DNA of 52,304 bases from Elusimicrobiota bacterium (GTDB taxonomy: Bacteria > Elusimicrobiota > Elusimicrobia > UBA1565 > UBA9628): contig JAPLKL010000049.1 of NCBI GenBank assembly GCA_026388095.1, positions 1 through 52,304 on the forward strand, written 5' to 3'. Position numbers and translations under genes: made by a program. This document shows, piece after piece, positions 42,186 through 51,080 of the stretch. How positions within the stretch are numbered: the stretch's first letter is position 1; every line of letters begins with the position of its first letter. The notes beneath the pieces are model-generated. The model worked only from the letters and a program-made list of their open reading frames with translations, did no database searches and was not told the DNA's origin.

Positions 42186-42196
42186 CGGACCGGACC
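42170..42196. terminator. Perfect 12-bp hairpin across the folD stop codon
   Basis: Arms 42170-42181 and 42185-42196 (GGTCCGGTCCGC and its complement) with a 3-base loop that contains part of the TAG stop. It sits between convergent folD and the 665-residue gene, with no T-run. Confidence 0.6.
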
Positions 42197-42202
42197 CCGA
42201 AC

Positions 42203-44200
42203 TCACAAGGACCGGAAGAGCTCGTCGAACCGCGCTTGGTCCTGGCCGAGCAGGCCGCGCGCCCAGCCCCCGTAGGCCTCCCAGAACATGTACTTGACGT
42301 TGCGCAGGCCGGCATCGGGCACGCCCGAGCCGCCGCGGCTCATGGCCTTGAGCCGGGCCGACTCCTCCAGGAACACGTCGGTCAGGTGCCTCAGGTGCGA
42401 CTGCGTGTTGGGCCCGAATGAGGCTCCGGCCGCGAAAGGCAGGAGCAAGGACGGGTGGACCATGCCGGCGCGATCCGCCGCCGCCTGGGGCTGGTTGACG
42501 GAATTCGCGAACATGAGCCGCGAGAAGGCCGCCAGGTCCAGGTAGTCGCCGGGTTGCATGCCCTTCTGCCGGGCGCGCTCGGCGATGGTCTGCTCGGCCG
42601 CGGCCAGGTCCAGGCGCAAGGCCGGCTCGGAGACGCCGGGCGCCGCGCCGCGCGACAGGCGGTCCGCGTAGAGGACCAAGAAGCTCAGGTAGCGCTCCAC
42701 CTCGCTGTAGTCGCGCTCGGGCTTGGGCAGGTCCGCGTCGAACTGTCCTCCCCCCGGCCGCTTCTGGCTCTTCCAGGGGATGTTGGCCCCGCGCAGCTCG
42801 AAGGACACGACCATGCGGCCGTCCTCCAGCCCCCAGTACCGGAAAGCCACGAAGGCGAATTTCTCGTTGTCCAAGTCGCGGTGGTCGGGCCGGCTGGCCG
42901 AAGGCAGGGCCTCGTTGACCAGCCGGTTCACGCGCTCGGAGCGGCCCTGGTGCCAGGGCAGCAGGAAGGGATGAAAGAGGTTGTCGTAGGACTTGACCGC
43001 GGCCTGGGCGAAGAGCACGTTGTTGATGAGCTGGAGCATGGACTGCAAGGCCGGCATCTGCCCCTGCAGCACGGCGGGCTCGGCCCTGAGGAAAACGTGG
43101 TAGTGGGTCCCGGCATGCCCGGTGTCCGCTATTATGGCTTTGGTCCGGCCGATGGCCTCGCGCGCCGTGGCCGCGGGGTGCTCGCGGTCCGTGACGATCT
43201 CGGGCTCCAGATAGCGCGCGAAGGGATGCTCGCCGCGGAAGAGGCGCGGCTCCTCGAGGTGCGGATGCTGGGCCACGTAGGGCGGGGCGCGCGGCGAGCG
43301 CTGCAGCAGCCGGAATAGCGGGCCGTCCCAGACCTCGTCTCTGCCGCGCTCGCGCGTCACGGCCGCGTCCAGCAAGGAGACGTACTTGAGCTTGGAGTCC
43401 AAAGGCATGTCGTCCCATACGTTCCAGGCGTCCTTGGGACGCAGCACGCGGGTCAGGCGATGGAACTGGTAGGCGGTCCGCTCGACCCAGTTCATGCCGG
43501 CCAGGACCTGCGCGACCAAGTCCGGCCGCATCTCCACAGGGCGGTAGTACTCGAATACGCTGCCCGAAGAGTCGCGGGCGTCGCGCAGCGTGAGGTTGCC
43601 TTCTTGCTCCTGGTGGATGGCCACGCCGCTGAAACTGCGGCCGGCGGCGGCCTGCACGATATGATCGATGGGCGCGGCCTTGGAGAGCCCCGGCCGCAAG
43701 TCTCCACCCGCTTCGGCAGGCTCGGCCAAGACCGCGGGGACGCCTTCCGAGGCCGTCGCCGGGGGGCGCTTCTGGTTGTCGAAGACCGCGGCCGATGCGC
43801 CCGAGGCCTTTTCCTCCGCCGCGGGATGCGCGAGCGTGTCCTGGATATCCGCGGTGTTCTCCTGCAGGACTGCGGCGGGCGGCTTTGCCGGGCCGGCTGG
43901 GGCTGGCGTTGCGATGAGCGCGCTGGGAGTGATGACGGCAGGGCTCTGGCCCGAGGACCGGACTTCGGGAGCCGGCCGGCTGAGAACGCCTCCGGTCAAG
44001 GACGGGGCTGCCAGACTCCCGGTGAGGGAGCCCGCGCTGCCCAGCAGGCTGGGACTCCCGGGCAGGACCACGGGGCTGCCGCTGGCTTCGCGGCCTTCGC
44101 CAGTGACGCGCACCGCGTCCGCGGCCAAAAGCCTAGAGGAAAGCAGGAGACCGGCCGCTAAAGCGGCCAGCCCCCCCAGGAAGGGGCGTTTGCGACGCAT
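42203..44200 (-). CDS. Large secreted protein of unknown function
   Basis: 665 residues from the ATG at 44200. Signal peptide at about 1-25 (LGGLAALAAGLLLSSRLLA). A low-complexity Pro/Ala/Ser region runs to about 175. From about 180 to 665 it is a well-structured domain with LTLRDARDSSGSVFEYYRP, TGHAGTHYHVFLRAEP, NEKFAFVAFRYWGLEDG and RMVVSFELRGANIPW. The H-x-H plus E-L-R pattern faintly recalls amidoligase/glutamate-cysteine-ligase folds, but I would not name it on that. TATACT ends 6 bases before the ATG. Confidence 0.7.
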   Translation of the reverse strand: MRRKRPFLGGLAALAAGLLLSSRLLAADAVRVTGEGREASGSPVVLPGSPSLLGSAGSLTGSLAAPSLTGGVLSRPAPEVRSSGQSPAVITPSALIATPAPAGPAKPPAAVLQENTADIQDTLAHPAAEEKASGASAAVFDNQKRPPATASEGVPAVLAEPAEAGGDLRPGLSKAAPIDHIVQAAAGRSFSGVAIHQEQEGNLTLRDARDSSGSVFEYYRPVEMRPDLVAQVLAGMNWVERTAYQFHRLTRVLRPKDAWNVWDDMPLDSKLKYVSLLDAAVTRERGRDEVWDGPLFRLLQRSPRAPPYVAQHPHLEEPRLFRGEHPFARYLEPEIVTDREHPAATAREAIGRTKAIIADTGHAGTHYHVFLRAEPAVLQGQMPALQSMLQLINNVLFAQAAVKSYDNLFHPFLLPWHQGRSERVNRLVNEALPSASRPDHRDLDNEKFAFVAFRYWGLEDGRMVVSFELRGANIPWKSQKRPGGGQFDADLPKPERDYSEVERYLSFLVLYADRLSRGAAPGVSEPALRLDLAAAEQTIAERARQKGMQPGDYLDLAAFSRLMFANSVNQPQAAADRAGMVHPSLLLPFAAGASFGPNTQSHLRHLTDVFLEESARLKAMSRGGSGVPDAGLRNVKYMFWEAYGGWARGLLGQDQARFDELFRSL

Positions 44201-44206
44201 GTCCTT

Positions 44207-44212
44207 AGTATA
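44207..44212 (-). promoter_or_regulatory. -10 box for leaderless start of the 665-residue gene
   Basis: Minus-strand TATACT (44212-44207), then AAGGAC and the ATG at 44200. The AAGGA is too close to the ATG for a normal ribosome site. Confidence 0.5.
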
Positions 44213-44225
44213 AGAGTTGAACGCC

Positions 44226-44323
44226 CCGGCCGCCAGGGGGGCTGACGGCCGGAGCGTCCTTTGCGAACGATGAGGAGGAGGCAACGGAACCGGTGTCCGC
44301 TAGAACGAGCCTGTTCTCCTCAT
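44226..44323. other. Gap upstream of the 665-residue gene with two inverted repeats
   Basis: The 221-bp gap 44201-44421 holds no gene. It has CCGGCCG/CGGCCGG arms (44226-44232 and 44246-44252) and ATGAGGAG/CTCCTCAT arms (44270-44277 and 44316-44323). These could be operators or RNA stems upstream of the minus-strand promoter at 44207-44212. Confidence 0.35.
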
Positions 44324-44395
44324 GCTTTGATGATAGCCCCCGGTCCGGATGATATCGAGGGACTTTTGGGCCTGTGGAGAATAGGACTAAAGACT

Positions 44396-44418
44396 GCGCC
44401 TGAACGGAGCTCAGGCGC
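44396..44418 (-). terminator. Hairpin after nifU
   Basis: Arms GCGCCTGA (44396-44403) and TCAGGCGC (44411-44418), loop of 7. It lies 3 bases past the nifU stop at 44422; on the minus strand a short TCTTTAG tail follows. Confidence 0.55.
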
Positions 44419-44421
44419 TCG

Positions 44422-45387
44422 TTAAGAGGGGACGACCCGGATGTTCTCGCCGAGCTTCTGCTTCAGGAGGGATTCGATGGCCGAGAGGGTGTTGGTCCCG
44501 GCGCTGGGGCAGCCCATGCAGGCGCCCTTGTACTCGATGAAGACCTCCCAGACGCCGCCCTCCTCCTTGAGGTCCACGAGCTCTACGTCCCCGCCGTCCG
44601 CGGCCAGCATGGGCCGCAGGTCCTCGCGGAAGACCTGCTCCACGGCCTTGAGCTTGCGCACCAAGGTCATGGAGTTGAAGTCCTTGGTCTCCATCTGCTG
44701 GTGGAGCTTCGCCTTCTCCATGGCCGCGCGGGTGTCGCGCAGGATGTCCACCAGGTAGTGCTGGCGCTTCTCGTGGCCGCCGGGCTCGATGCAGGATTTG
44801 CAGAAGCCGCCGGCCTTGGTGTAATGGGTTATGTCCTCCACGGTCTTGAGGTCGTTGAGGCGGATGGCATCCACGATGGTGCCCAGGCTCACCCGGCCGC
44901 ACTCGCACACGATGGTCTCGGTCTCCAAGGAGCGGAGGTCGACGCCCTTGTACTGGGCCACGGCCTTCTTGATGACGTCGTAGGCCATGACGCTGCAGTG
45001 CATCTTCTGCGGCGGCACGGCCGGGACGTCGGGCGTGTCGCGCAGGGCCCTCTCCACGTCGATGTTGGTGATCTTGGACGCGGCGTCCACGGTCTGGCCC
45101 ATGCAGAGCTCGGCCATCATGTCGCTGGAGGCGATGGCCGTGCCGCAGCCGAAGCTCTTGAAGCGCGCGGCCTTGATGACGTTGGTCTTGGGGTCCACCA
45201 CCCAGTAGAGGCGCACCGCGTCGCCGCAGGACTCGGCACCGTGGTCCGCGACGACGAGCTTGCCGCCGAGCTTCTTGGCGTCCTTCTCGGTCAGCTCGCC
45301 GCGGTTGGTGGGGTTGTCCATGCGGGCCGCGACCTTCTTGGAGTAAGCCTCCCAGAGCGCTCCGCCCAACAGGTCCTTCTTGGCCAT
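44422..45387 (-). CDS. nifU: NifU-type iron-sulfur cluster scaffold
   Basis: 321 residues, a full three-domain NifU. IscU-like N-terminal domain (about 1-130) with ESCGDAVRLYW, FKSFGCGTAIASSDMMAEL and MHCSVMAYDVIKKA. Central [2Fe-2S] BFD-like domain (about 150-205) with IVCECGRVS and FCKSCIEPGG. C-terminal Nfu domain with ADGGDVELVDL and the cluster-binding CMGCPSAGTNTL. GGGAGA sits before the ATG. It follows nifS by 10 bp. No nitrogenase genes are seen, so it probably serves general Fe-S assembly, as in epsilonproteobacteria and others. Confidence 0.94.
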   Translation of the reverse strand: MAKKDLLGGALWEAYSKKVAARMDNPTNRGELTEKDAKKLGGKLVVADHGAESCGDAVRLYWVVDPKTNVIKAARFKSFGCGTAIASSDMMAELCMGQTVDAASKITNIDVERALRDTPDVPAVPPQKMHCSVMAYDVIKKAVAQYKGVDLRSLETETIVCECGRVSLGTIVDAIRLNDLKTVEDITHYTKAGGFCKSCIEPGGHEKRQHYLVDILRDTRAAMEKAKLHQQMETKDFNSMTLVRKLKAVEQVFREDLRPMLAADGGDVELVDLKEEGGVWEVFIEYKGACMGCPSAGTNTLSAIESLLKQKLGENIRVVPS

Positions 45388-45397
45388 AGATTCTCCC

Positions 45398-46621
<1,224 letters not shown>

Positions 46622-46642
46622 TCATGCCGGATTATCAGGGTT

Positions 46643-46860
46643 GGATATATCCCCGACTGCGGCGCGCTGTCGCGCGTCGCAGTCGCGCGCTGAAAGCGCG
46701 CAAGAGCCGAGTCGGAACGCTCAGCGCCGAGTTATCCACGGACTCTGCCCGGGCAGAGTTGCTCAGGTCGAGGACTTATCCACCGACTTGCCCCGGGGCA
46801 AGTCCATGAAAGCTCGTCCTCCGAGCCGGACTCCGAATTGTTCCCGATATGATAATATCG
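46643..46860. other. Highly structured intergenic region with nested inverted repeats
   Basis: The 307-bp gap 46559-46865 has no gene. It contains six inverted repeats: GGATATATCC (46643-46652); a 13-bp stem with one G-T pair (46655-46684); GCGCGCT-GAA-AGCGCGC (46685-46701); a perfect 18-bp palindrome (46742-46759); a perfect 20-bp palindrome (46785-46804); and CGATAT-GATA-ATATCG (46845-46860). The last two palindromes each follow a TTATCCAC. The region separates nifS (minus) from the permease (plus). Confidence 0.75.
46732..46783 (+). promoter_or_regulatory. Two DnaA-box-like sequences
   Basis: TTATCCACG (46732-46740) and TTATCCACC (46776-46784) lie 44 bp apart in the same orientation. They match 8 of 9 positions of the DnaA box TTATCCACA. 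Each is followed within 2 bases by a GC-rich palindrome. Confidence 0.5.
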
Positions 46861-46865
46861 CCCTC

Positions 46866-48284
46866 ATGAACGAAGCCCCAGGCGACGGCCTAAAGCGGGA
46901 ACTGGGGCTCTTCGACTCGACCATGATCGTGGCCGGCTCCATGATCGGCTCGGGCGTCTTCATCGTGAGCGCGGACATCGCGCGCACGGTGGGCGGCGCG
47001 GGCTGGGTCCTGATGGTCTGGCTCATCACGGGCCTGTTCATGGTGACCGCGGCCGTCAGCTACGGGGAGCTGGCCGGGATGATCCCCCACGCCGGCGGGC
47101 AGTACGTCTACCTCCGGGAAGCCTACGGGCCCTTGGCCGGGTTCCTCTACGGCTGGACGCTCTTCTTGGTCATCCAGACCGGGACCATCGCGGCCGTGGC
47201 CGTGGCTTTCGCCAAATACACGGGCGTGCTCATCCCGTGGTTCTCCGAACAGCACATCCTCTTCGCGCTGGGGCGGTTCCACATTTCGGCCGCGCAGCTC
47301 CTGGCCATCGCGGTCATCGCTTTCCTGACCATCTTGAACCTGCGCGGCCTCAAGCTGGGCAAGCTGGTGCAGAACCTCTTCACCGTGACCAAGATCGCCT
47401 CGCTCTGCGGGCTGTCGCTGCTGGTCTTCTACGCCCTGCGCCACGGTCCGGCGTGGTCCGCGAACTTCCAGGACGCCTGGCAGGCCTGGTGGCAGCGCTG
47501 GGAAGGCGGCCAGGTCGTCTCCACGGAGCCGCTCTCGGGCTTGAAGCTGTGGGCTGCGGTGGGCGTGGCCATGGTGGGCTCGCTGTTCTCGGCCACGGCC
47601 TGGGAGAACATCACCTACACGGCCGCGGAGGTGCGCCGGCCGGAGCGCGACATCGCGCTGGCCTTGGTCCTGGGCACGTCCTTGGTGACCCTGCTCTACC
47701 TTCTGGCCAACGTGACGTACCTGGCGGCCTTGCCCTTGGACGCCATCCGCGGCGCGCCGTTGGACCGGGTGGCCACGGCCGCGCTCTCCGCGCTCTTCGG
47801 CGCGCCGGGCGGCGTGCTCATGGCCGCGCTCATCATGGTCTCGACCTTCGGCTGCAACAACGGGCTGATCCTCTCCGGCGCGCGGGTCTATTACGCGATG
47901 GCCAAGCACGGTCTCTTCTTCAAGAGGATCGGCCGCTTGAACAAGAACTCGGTGCCCGGCGCGGCCTTGGTCTTGCAGGGCATCTGGGCCGGGCTGCTCT
48001 GCCTCTCCGGGGCTTACGGGGACCTGCTCGATTACGTCATCTTCGCGGTCATCCTGTTCTACGCCATGACCGTGGCGGGGATCTTCGTGCTGCGCGTCAA
48101 GCGGCCGCAGGCGCTACGGCCGCACAAGGCCTGGGGCTATCCTCTGGCGCCGGCCTGCTTCCTGTTGGCCGCGGCTGCCATCGGCCTGGACCTGCTGATC
48201 TACAAGCCGGTCTACACCTGGCCGGGCCTGGGCATCGTGCTGCTGGGCATCCCGGTCTATTTCCTGCGCCGGAGGTCCGCATGA
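46866..48284 (+). CDS. Amino acid permease, APC superfamily (LAT/SteT-like)
   Basis: 472 residues from the ATG at 46866. Twelve membrane segments. The first carries the APC substrate motif GSMIGSGVFIVSADIA; also SYGELAGMIPHAGGQYVYLREAYGP (given in two parts: SYGELAGMIPHAGG and QYVYLREAYGP) and ATAWENITYTAAEVRRPERD, typical of LAT-type exchangers. It likely moves neutral or basic amino acids, by exchange or proton symport. A TATGAT (46848-46853) lies 12 bases upstream. Its stop overlaps the SDR start as ATGA. Confidence 0.88.
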   Translation: MNEAPGDGLKRELGLFDSTMIVAGSMIGSGVFIVSADIARTVGGAGWVLMVWLITGLFMVTAAVSYGELAGMIPHAGGQYVYLREAYGPLAGFLYGWTLFLVIQTGTIAAVAVAFAKYTGVLIPWFSEQHILFALGRFHISAAQLLAIAVIAFLTILNLRGLKLGKLVQNLFTVTKIASLCGLSLLVFYALRHGPAWSANFQDAWQAWWQRWEGGQVVSTEPLSGLKLWAAVGVAMVGSLFSATAWENITYTAAEVRRPERDIALALVLGTSLVTLLYLLANVTYLAALPLDAIRGAPLDRVATAALSALFGAPGGVLMAALIMVSTFGCNNGLILSGARVYYAMAKHGLFFKRIGRLNKNSVPGAALVLQGIWAGLLCLSGAYGDLLDYVIFAVILFYAMTVAGIFVLRVKRPQALRPHKAWGYPLAPACFLLAAAAIGLDLLIYKPVYTWPGLGIVLLGIPVYFLRRRSA

Positions 48285-49057
48285 GCCATCGGGTCCTGAT
48301 CACGGGCGCGACTTCGGGCCTGGGGAAGGAATTGGCCATGCAGCTGGCCCAGGAGGGCTTCCTGTTGGCTCTGACCGGGCGGCGCGAGGACCGCTTGAAC
48401 GAACTGGCCGCGGCGGTCAAGGACGCGGGCGCGGGCGGAGCGCTGGCTTTGGCGGGCGATGTGACGGACGTGGCGGCCGTGCAGAGGCATCATGCGCTGA
48501 TCATGGAGCGCTTCGGGGGCTTGGACTGGGCGATCCTGAACGCGGGGGTGTCGAGGTCGTCGGACGCCAAGGAGCGCTTCAGCGCGGACGATTTCCGGCT
48601 GGTCTACGGGGTGAACGTCTTCGGGATGGCGAACTGGATCGAGGCGGTCCTGCCGGGCATGCTCAAGGAGAAGGCGGGGACGATCGTGGGCGTGGCCAGC
48701 GTGGCGGGGTATCGGGGCATCCCGCGCTCCGCGCCGTACAGCTCGAGCAAGGCGGCGGTGATCTCGCTGCTGGAGTCCCTGCGCGTGGACCTGCGGGGCA
48801 CGGGGGTGAGGGTGGTGACGGTCTGTCCGGGCTTCGTGCGCACGGAGATGACGGCGAAGTGGCGCGACGAGGACATGCCGTTCTTGATGGAGCCGAAGGA
48901 CGCGGCGCGGGAGATGATCGCGGGGATCAAGGCGGGCCGCCGGGTGGTGGATTTCCCGTTCCCTTTCTCGACGGCGGTCAAGTACGTGGTCAGGAACATG
49001 CCGGGCTGGCTCTACGACCGGGTGGCCAGCCCGGGCACGAAGCGCCGGGCGAAGTGA
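48281..49057 (+). CDS. Classical short-chain dehydrogenase/reductase
   Basis: 258 residues from the ATG at 48281, with GGAGG 5 bases upstream. Cofactor motif ITGATSGLGKELAMQL, with GRREDRL suggesting NADP. NAG motif ILNAGVSRS. The catalytic Ser-Tyr-Lys set is VASVAGYRG and YSSSKAAV. CPGFVRTEMTAKW follows. The C-terminal part (RRVVDFPFPFSTAVKYV) resembles membrane-associated SDRs of the YqjQ/DltE type. The last 247 bp recur at 49672-49918. Substrate unknown. Confidence 0.88.
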   Translation: MSHRVLITGATSGLGKELAMQLAQEGFLLALTGRREDRLNELAAAVKDAGAGGALALAGDVTDVAAVQRHHALIMERFGGLDWAILNAGVSRSSDAKERFSADDFRLVYGVNVFGMANWIEAVLPGMLKEKAGTIVGVASVAGYRGIPRSAPYSSSKAAVISLLESLRVDLRGTGVRVVTVCPGFVRTEMTAKWRDEDMPFLMEPKDAAREMIAGIKAGRRVVDFPFPFSTAVKYVVRNMPGWLYDRVASPGTKRRAK

Positions 49058-49070
49058 ATCGCTTTACTCT

Positions 49071-49589
49071 ATGAACCGCCACTCTCATATTCGAGGTTTG
49101 CTGTTGGCATTCTGTGCTGCGACCATATTTCCCCTCGTGGCAAACGGCTGGGAGGTGAAGGTCCAGGATGTGGACCGACGGATGAAGGAGGCCAAGCGCC
49201 GCTGGTCAGAGGCAAATGGCAACCGGGCCGTTCAAGCCATCCTGCGTGATGCCAAGCAGGTCAAGAAGCCGGGCTGGGTCCAAAGGATTCCTGCCGGCTC
49301 GGCCAGCATCTATTGGTCGGAAACCTATGGCGGCAAGACCTACCATTTTAGTGCCAGTTACGCTAAGAGTGTGAAGAATCTGAACAATCCAGGCCTGTTC
49401 TTTGCGGCCGCTCAAAATGCGGCGCTCTCAGAATTAGCAAAGGTTCTTGGCACGTCGAATACAAGCACGGAAGACATGGCTCCGTTCCCCTCCTCACGAA
49501 TTCAAGATGTTGTCTGGGGCACGGTCGCCATCGATTGGTATGCGTCCAAAGACGGCACACTGTATGCCCTGCTGGTGGCTCCGCGCTGA
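49071..49589 (+). CDS. Secreted protein of unknown function between SDR repeats
   Basis: 172 residues from the ATG at 49071, 13 bp after the SDR stop. Signal peptide at about 1-25 (GLLLAFCAATIFPLVANG). The mature part has DVDRRMKEAKRRWSEANGN, SASIYWSETYGGKTYHF and the C-terminal VAIDWYASKDGTLYALLVAP. The last segment recalls LPP20-like proteins, where a conserved tryptophan/tyrosine strand ends the domain. Its GC content is visibly lower than that of the flanking genes. It lies exactly between the two copies of the SDR 3' end, suggesting it arrived by insertion. Confidence 0.65.
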   Translation: MNRHSHIRGLLLAFCAATIFPLVANGWEVKVQDVDRRMKEAKRRWSEANGNRAVQAILRDAKQVKKPGWVQRIPAGSASIYWSETYGGKTYHFSASYAKSVKNLNNPGLFFAAAQNAALSELAKVLGTSNTSTEDMAPFPSSRIQDVVWGTVAIDWYASKDGTLYALLVAPR

Positions 49590-49671
49590 CCCGCCGGCAA
49601 GGGGCCAGTGGTAGCTCGCAAATACGCCCACCAGCCTTTTGTCATGGAGTGGCGGAAGTCCGGCACCGCAA

Positions 49672-49918
49672 GGTGGTGACGGTCTGCCCGGGCTTCGTGC
49701 GCACCGAGATGACGGCGAAGTGGCGCGACGAGGACATGCCGTTCCTGATGGAGCCGAAGGACGCGGCGCGGGAGATGATCGCGGGGATCAAGGCGGGCCG
49801 CCGGGTGGTGGATTTCCCGTTCCCGTTCTCCACGACCGTGAAGTACGTGGTGAGGAACCTGCCGGGCTGGCTCTACGACCGGGTGGCCAGCCAGGGCACG
49901 CGCAGGCGCGCCAAGTAG
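49672..49918 (+). pseudogene. 3' fragment of a second SDR gene
   Basis: An in-frame 82-codon copy of the C-terminus of the SDR at 48281-49057 (VVTVCPGFVRTEM through DRVASQGTRRRAK). It lacks the cofactor and catalytic parts, and an open frame extends upstream only into unrelated sequence. It is probably the remains of a tandem paralogue or of a duplication made when the gene at 49071 was inserted. A short hairpin (49918-49932) follows its stop. Confidence 0.85.
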
Positions 49919-49933
49919 GGCCCGCCGGGCCCG

Positions 49934-50212
49934 CTAAGTGCGGCTGGTAATCTCTATGAGGTGGTATCCGAACTGGGTCTTGACCGGGCCTTGGACCTTG
50001 CCGACCTCGGCGCTGAACACGACGCGGTCGAATTCGGCGACCATCTGACCGGGGCCGAACTCTCCCAGAGCCCCGCCTTGCCGGCCCGAGGGGCATTTGG
50101 AGTGCTTCTTGGCGACTTCGGCGAAATCAGCGCCGGCTTCGATCTGCTTCTTGAGGGTCTCGCACTCGGCCTGGGTGGGCACGAGGATGTGGCGCGCTTT
50201 GGCTCTGGGCAT
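49934..50212 (-). CDS. ppiC: Single-domain parvulin peptidyl-prolyl isomerase (PpiC-like)
   Basis: 92 residues, the length of E. coli PpiC. RAKARHILVPTQAECETLKK, FAEVAKKHSKCPSGRQGG, LGEFGPGQMVAEFD and VKTQFGYHLIEI make up a complete parvulin domain without signal peptide, so it acts in the cytoplasm. GGAGG lies 5 bases before the ATG. It is the third parvulin in the window. Confidence 0.93.
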   Translation of the reverse strand: MPRAKARHILVPTQAECETLKKQIEAGADFAEVAKKHSKCPSGRQGGALGEFGPGQMVAEFDRVVFSAEVGKVQGPVKTQFGYHLIEITSRT

Positions 50213-50282
50213 ATGCCCTCCGGTTGAGGCGGATTCAAATCAAGGCCCGACATGTTATCAAAGCCGCCGAGCGTATTCAACG

Positions 50283-51041
50283 TCAGTGGCTCTGTCTGGC
50301 GGCTCTGTGCGGGAAGGCGAGGATGCAGGCGCCGATGAACAGGAGGAGGGTGGCCGAGGCGGTGTAGCGGCTCAAGGCCATGCCCCCGGCGCTGTGGGGC
50401 TTGTCGAGGAGGTCGCCGACCACGGCGCCGAGGGGCCGGGTGAGGATGAAGGCGGCCCAGAAGAGGACGGTGCGGGATATCTTGGTGCGGTAGTAGGCGG
50501 CGGCGACCGCGGCCAGGAGCGTACCGAAGACCGCGGCGCCGCCGAGGTAGCCGAGGCCGGCGGTGTCGGCGGTCCAGTCGCCGAGGGCGGTGCCGAGGGT
50601 CTGGGAGAACATGATGGTGACCCAATAGAAGAGCTCGGCTTTGGGCGTGCTGACGGTGTCTACGGACACTGAGCCGAGGGTGCGTTTCCAGACGGACAGG
50701 GACGCCATCAGCAGCAGGAAGAGGATGGCGGTGCCTCCGGCATAGCCGATGCCCAGCGAGCGGTCGGCGAAGTCGGCCATGGTGGTGCCGACGGTGGTGG
50801 TGGCGATGATGGTGGTCCAGTAGAGGACGGGGTGGAAGCGTTTGGCGCGGATCTGGGCGAAGACGGCGATGAGGAAGATGGCGGCGAAGATCGCCGTGCC
50901 GACGACGTAACCGAGGTTCATGGACATGGAGACCGCGTCGCCGGCGGTCTCGCCGAGGGTTGTGGCGAAGATCTTGATGATCCAGAAGAGGAAGGTGACT
51001 TCCGCGACTTTGCTCATCCTTGGGTCTGTCTCAGCTTCCAT
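50283..51041 (-). CDS. COG4705/DUF347 membrane protein
   Basis: 252 residues from the ATG at 51041 (GAGGA upstream; other ATGs at 51080 frame position and before MSKVAEV are possible). It has four repeats of a two-helix unit with the pattern WIIKIFATTLGETAGD, WTTIIATTTVGTTMADFAD, WVTIMFSQTLGTALGDWTAD and WAAFILTRPLGAVVGDLLD. Each unit carries T-x-G-[ET]-x2-[AG]-D. This is the DUF347 family of integral membrane proteins. The acidic residue repeated in each unit could line a transport path. A minus-strand TACAAT (51076-51071) may be its -10. Confidence 0.85.
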   Translation of the reverse strand: MEAETDPRMSKVAEVTFLFWIIKIFATTLGETAGDAVSMSMNLGYVVGTAIFAAIFLIAVFAQIRAKRFHPVLYWTTIIATTTVGTTMADFADRSLGIGYAGGTAILFLLLMASLSVWKRTLGSVSVDTVSTPKAELFYWVTIMFSQTLGTALGDWTADTAGLGYLGGAAVFGTLLAAVAAAYYRTKISRTVLFWAAFILTRPLGAVVGDLLDKPHSAGGMALSRYTASATLLLFIGACILAFPHRAARQSH

Positions 51042-51080
51042 TGGGTCCTCGCTGCGGGATTCTTCTTTATATTGTACCAC

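Larger units (their letters stand above)
48811..49918. repeat. Direct repeat of 247 bp (48811-49057 and 49672-49918)
   Basis: Both copies start GGTGGTGACGGTCTG and end at an in-frame stop. They have the same length, and I count about 20 differences by eye (roughly 92% identity), most of them silent or at the extreme C-terminus. The 614 bp between them hold an unrelated gene. Confidence 0.9.

Noticed and set aside
49071-49918. Insertion sequence between the SDR repeats
   Set aside because: The enclosed gene is a secreted protein and not a transposase, and the 247-bp flanks are direct coding repeats and not terminal inverted repeats.
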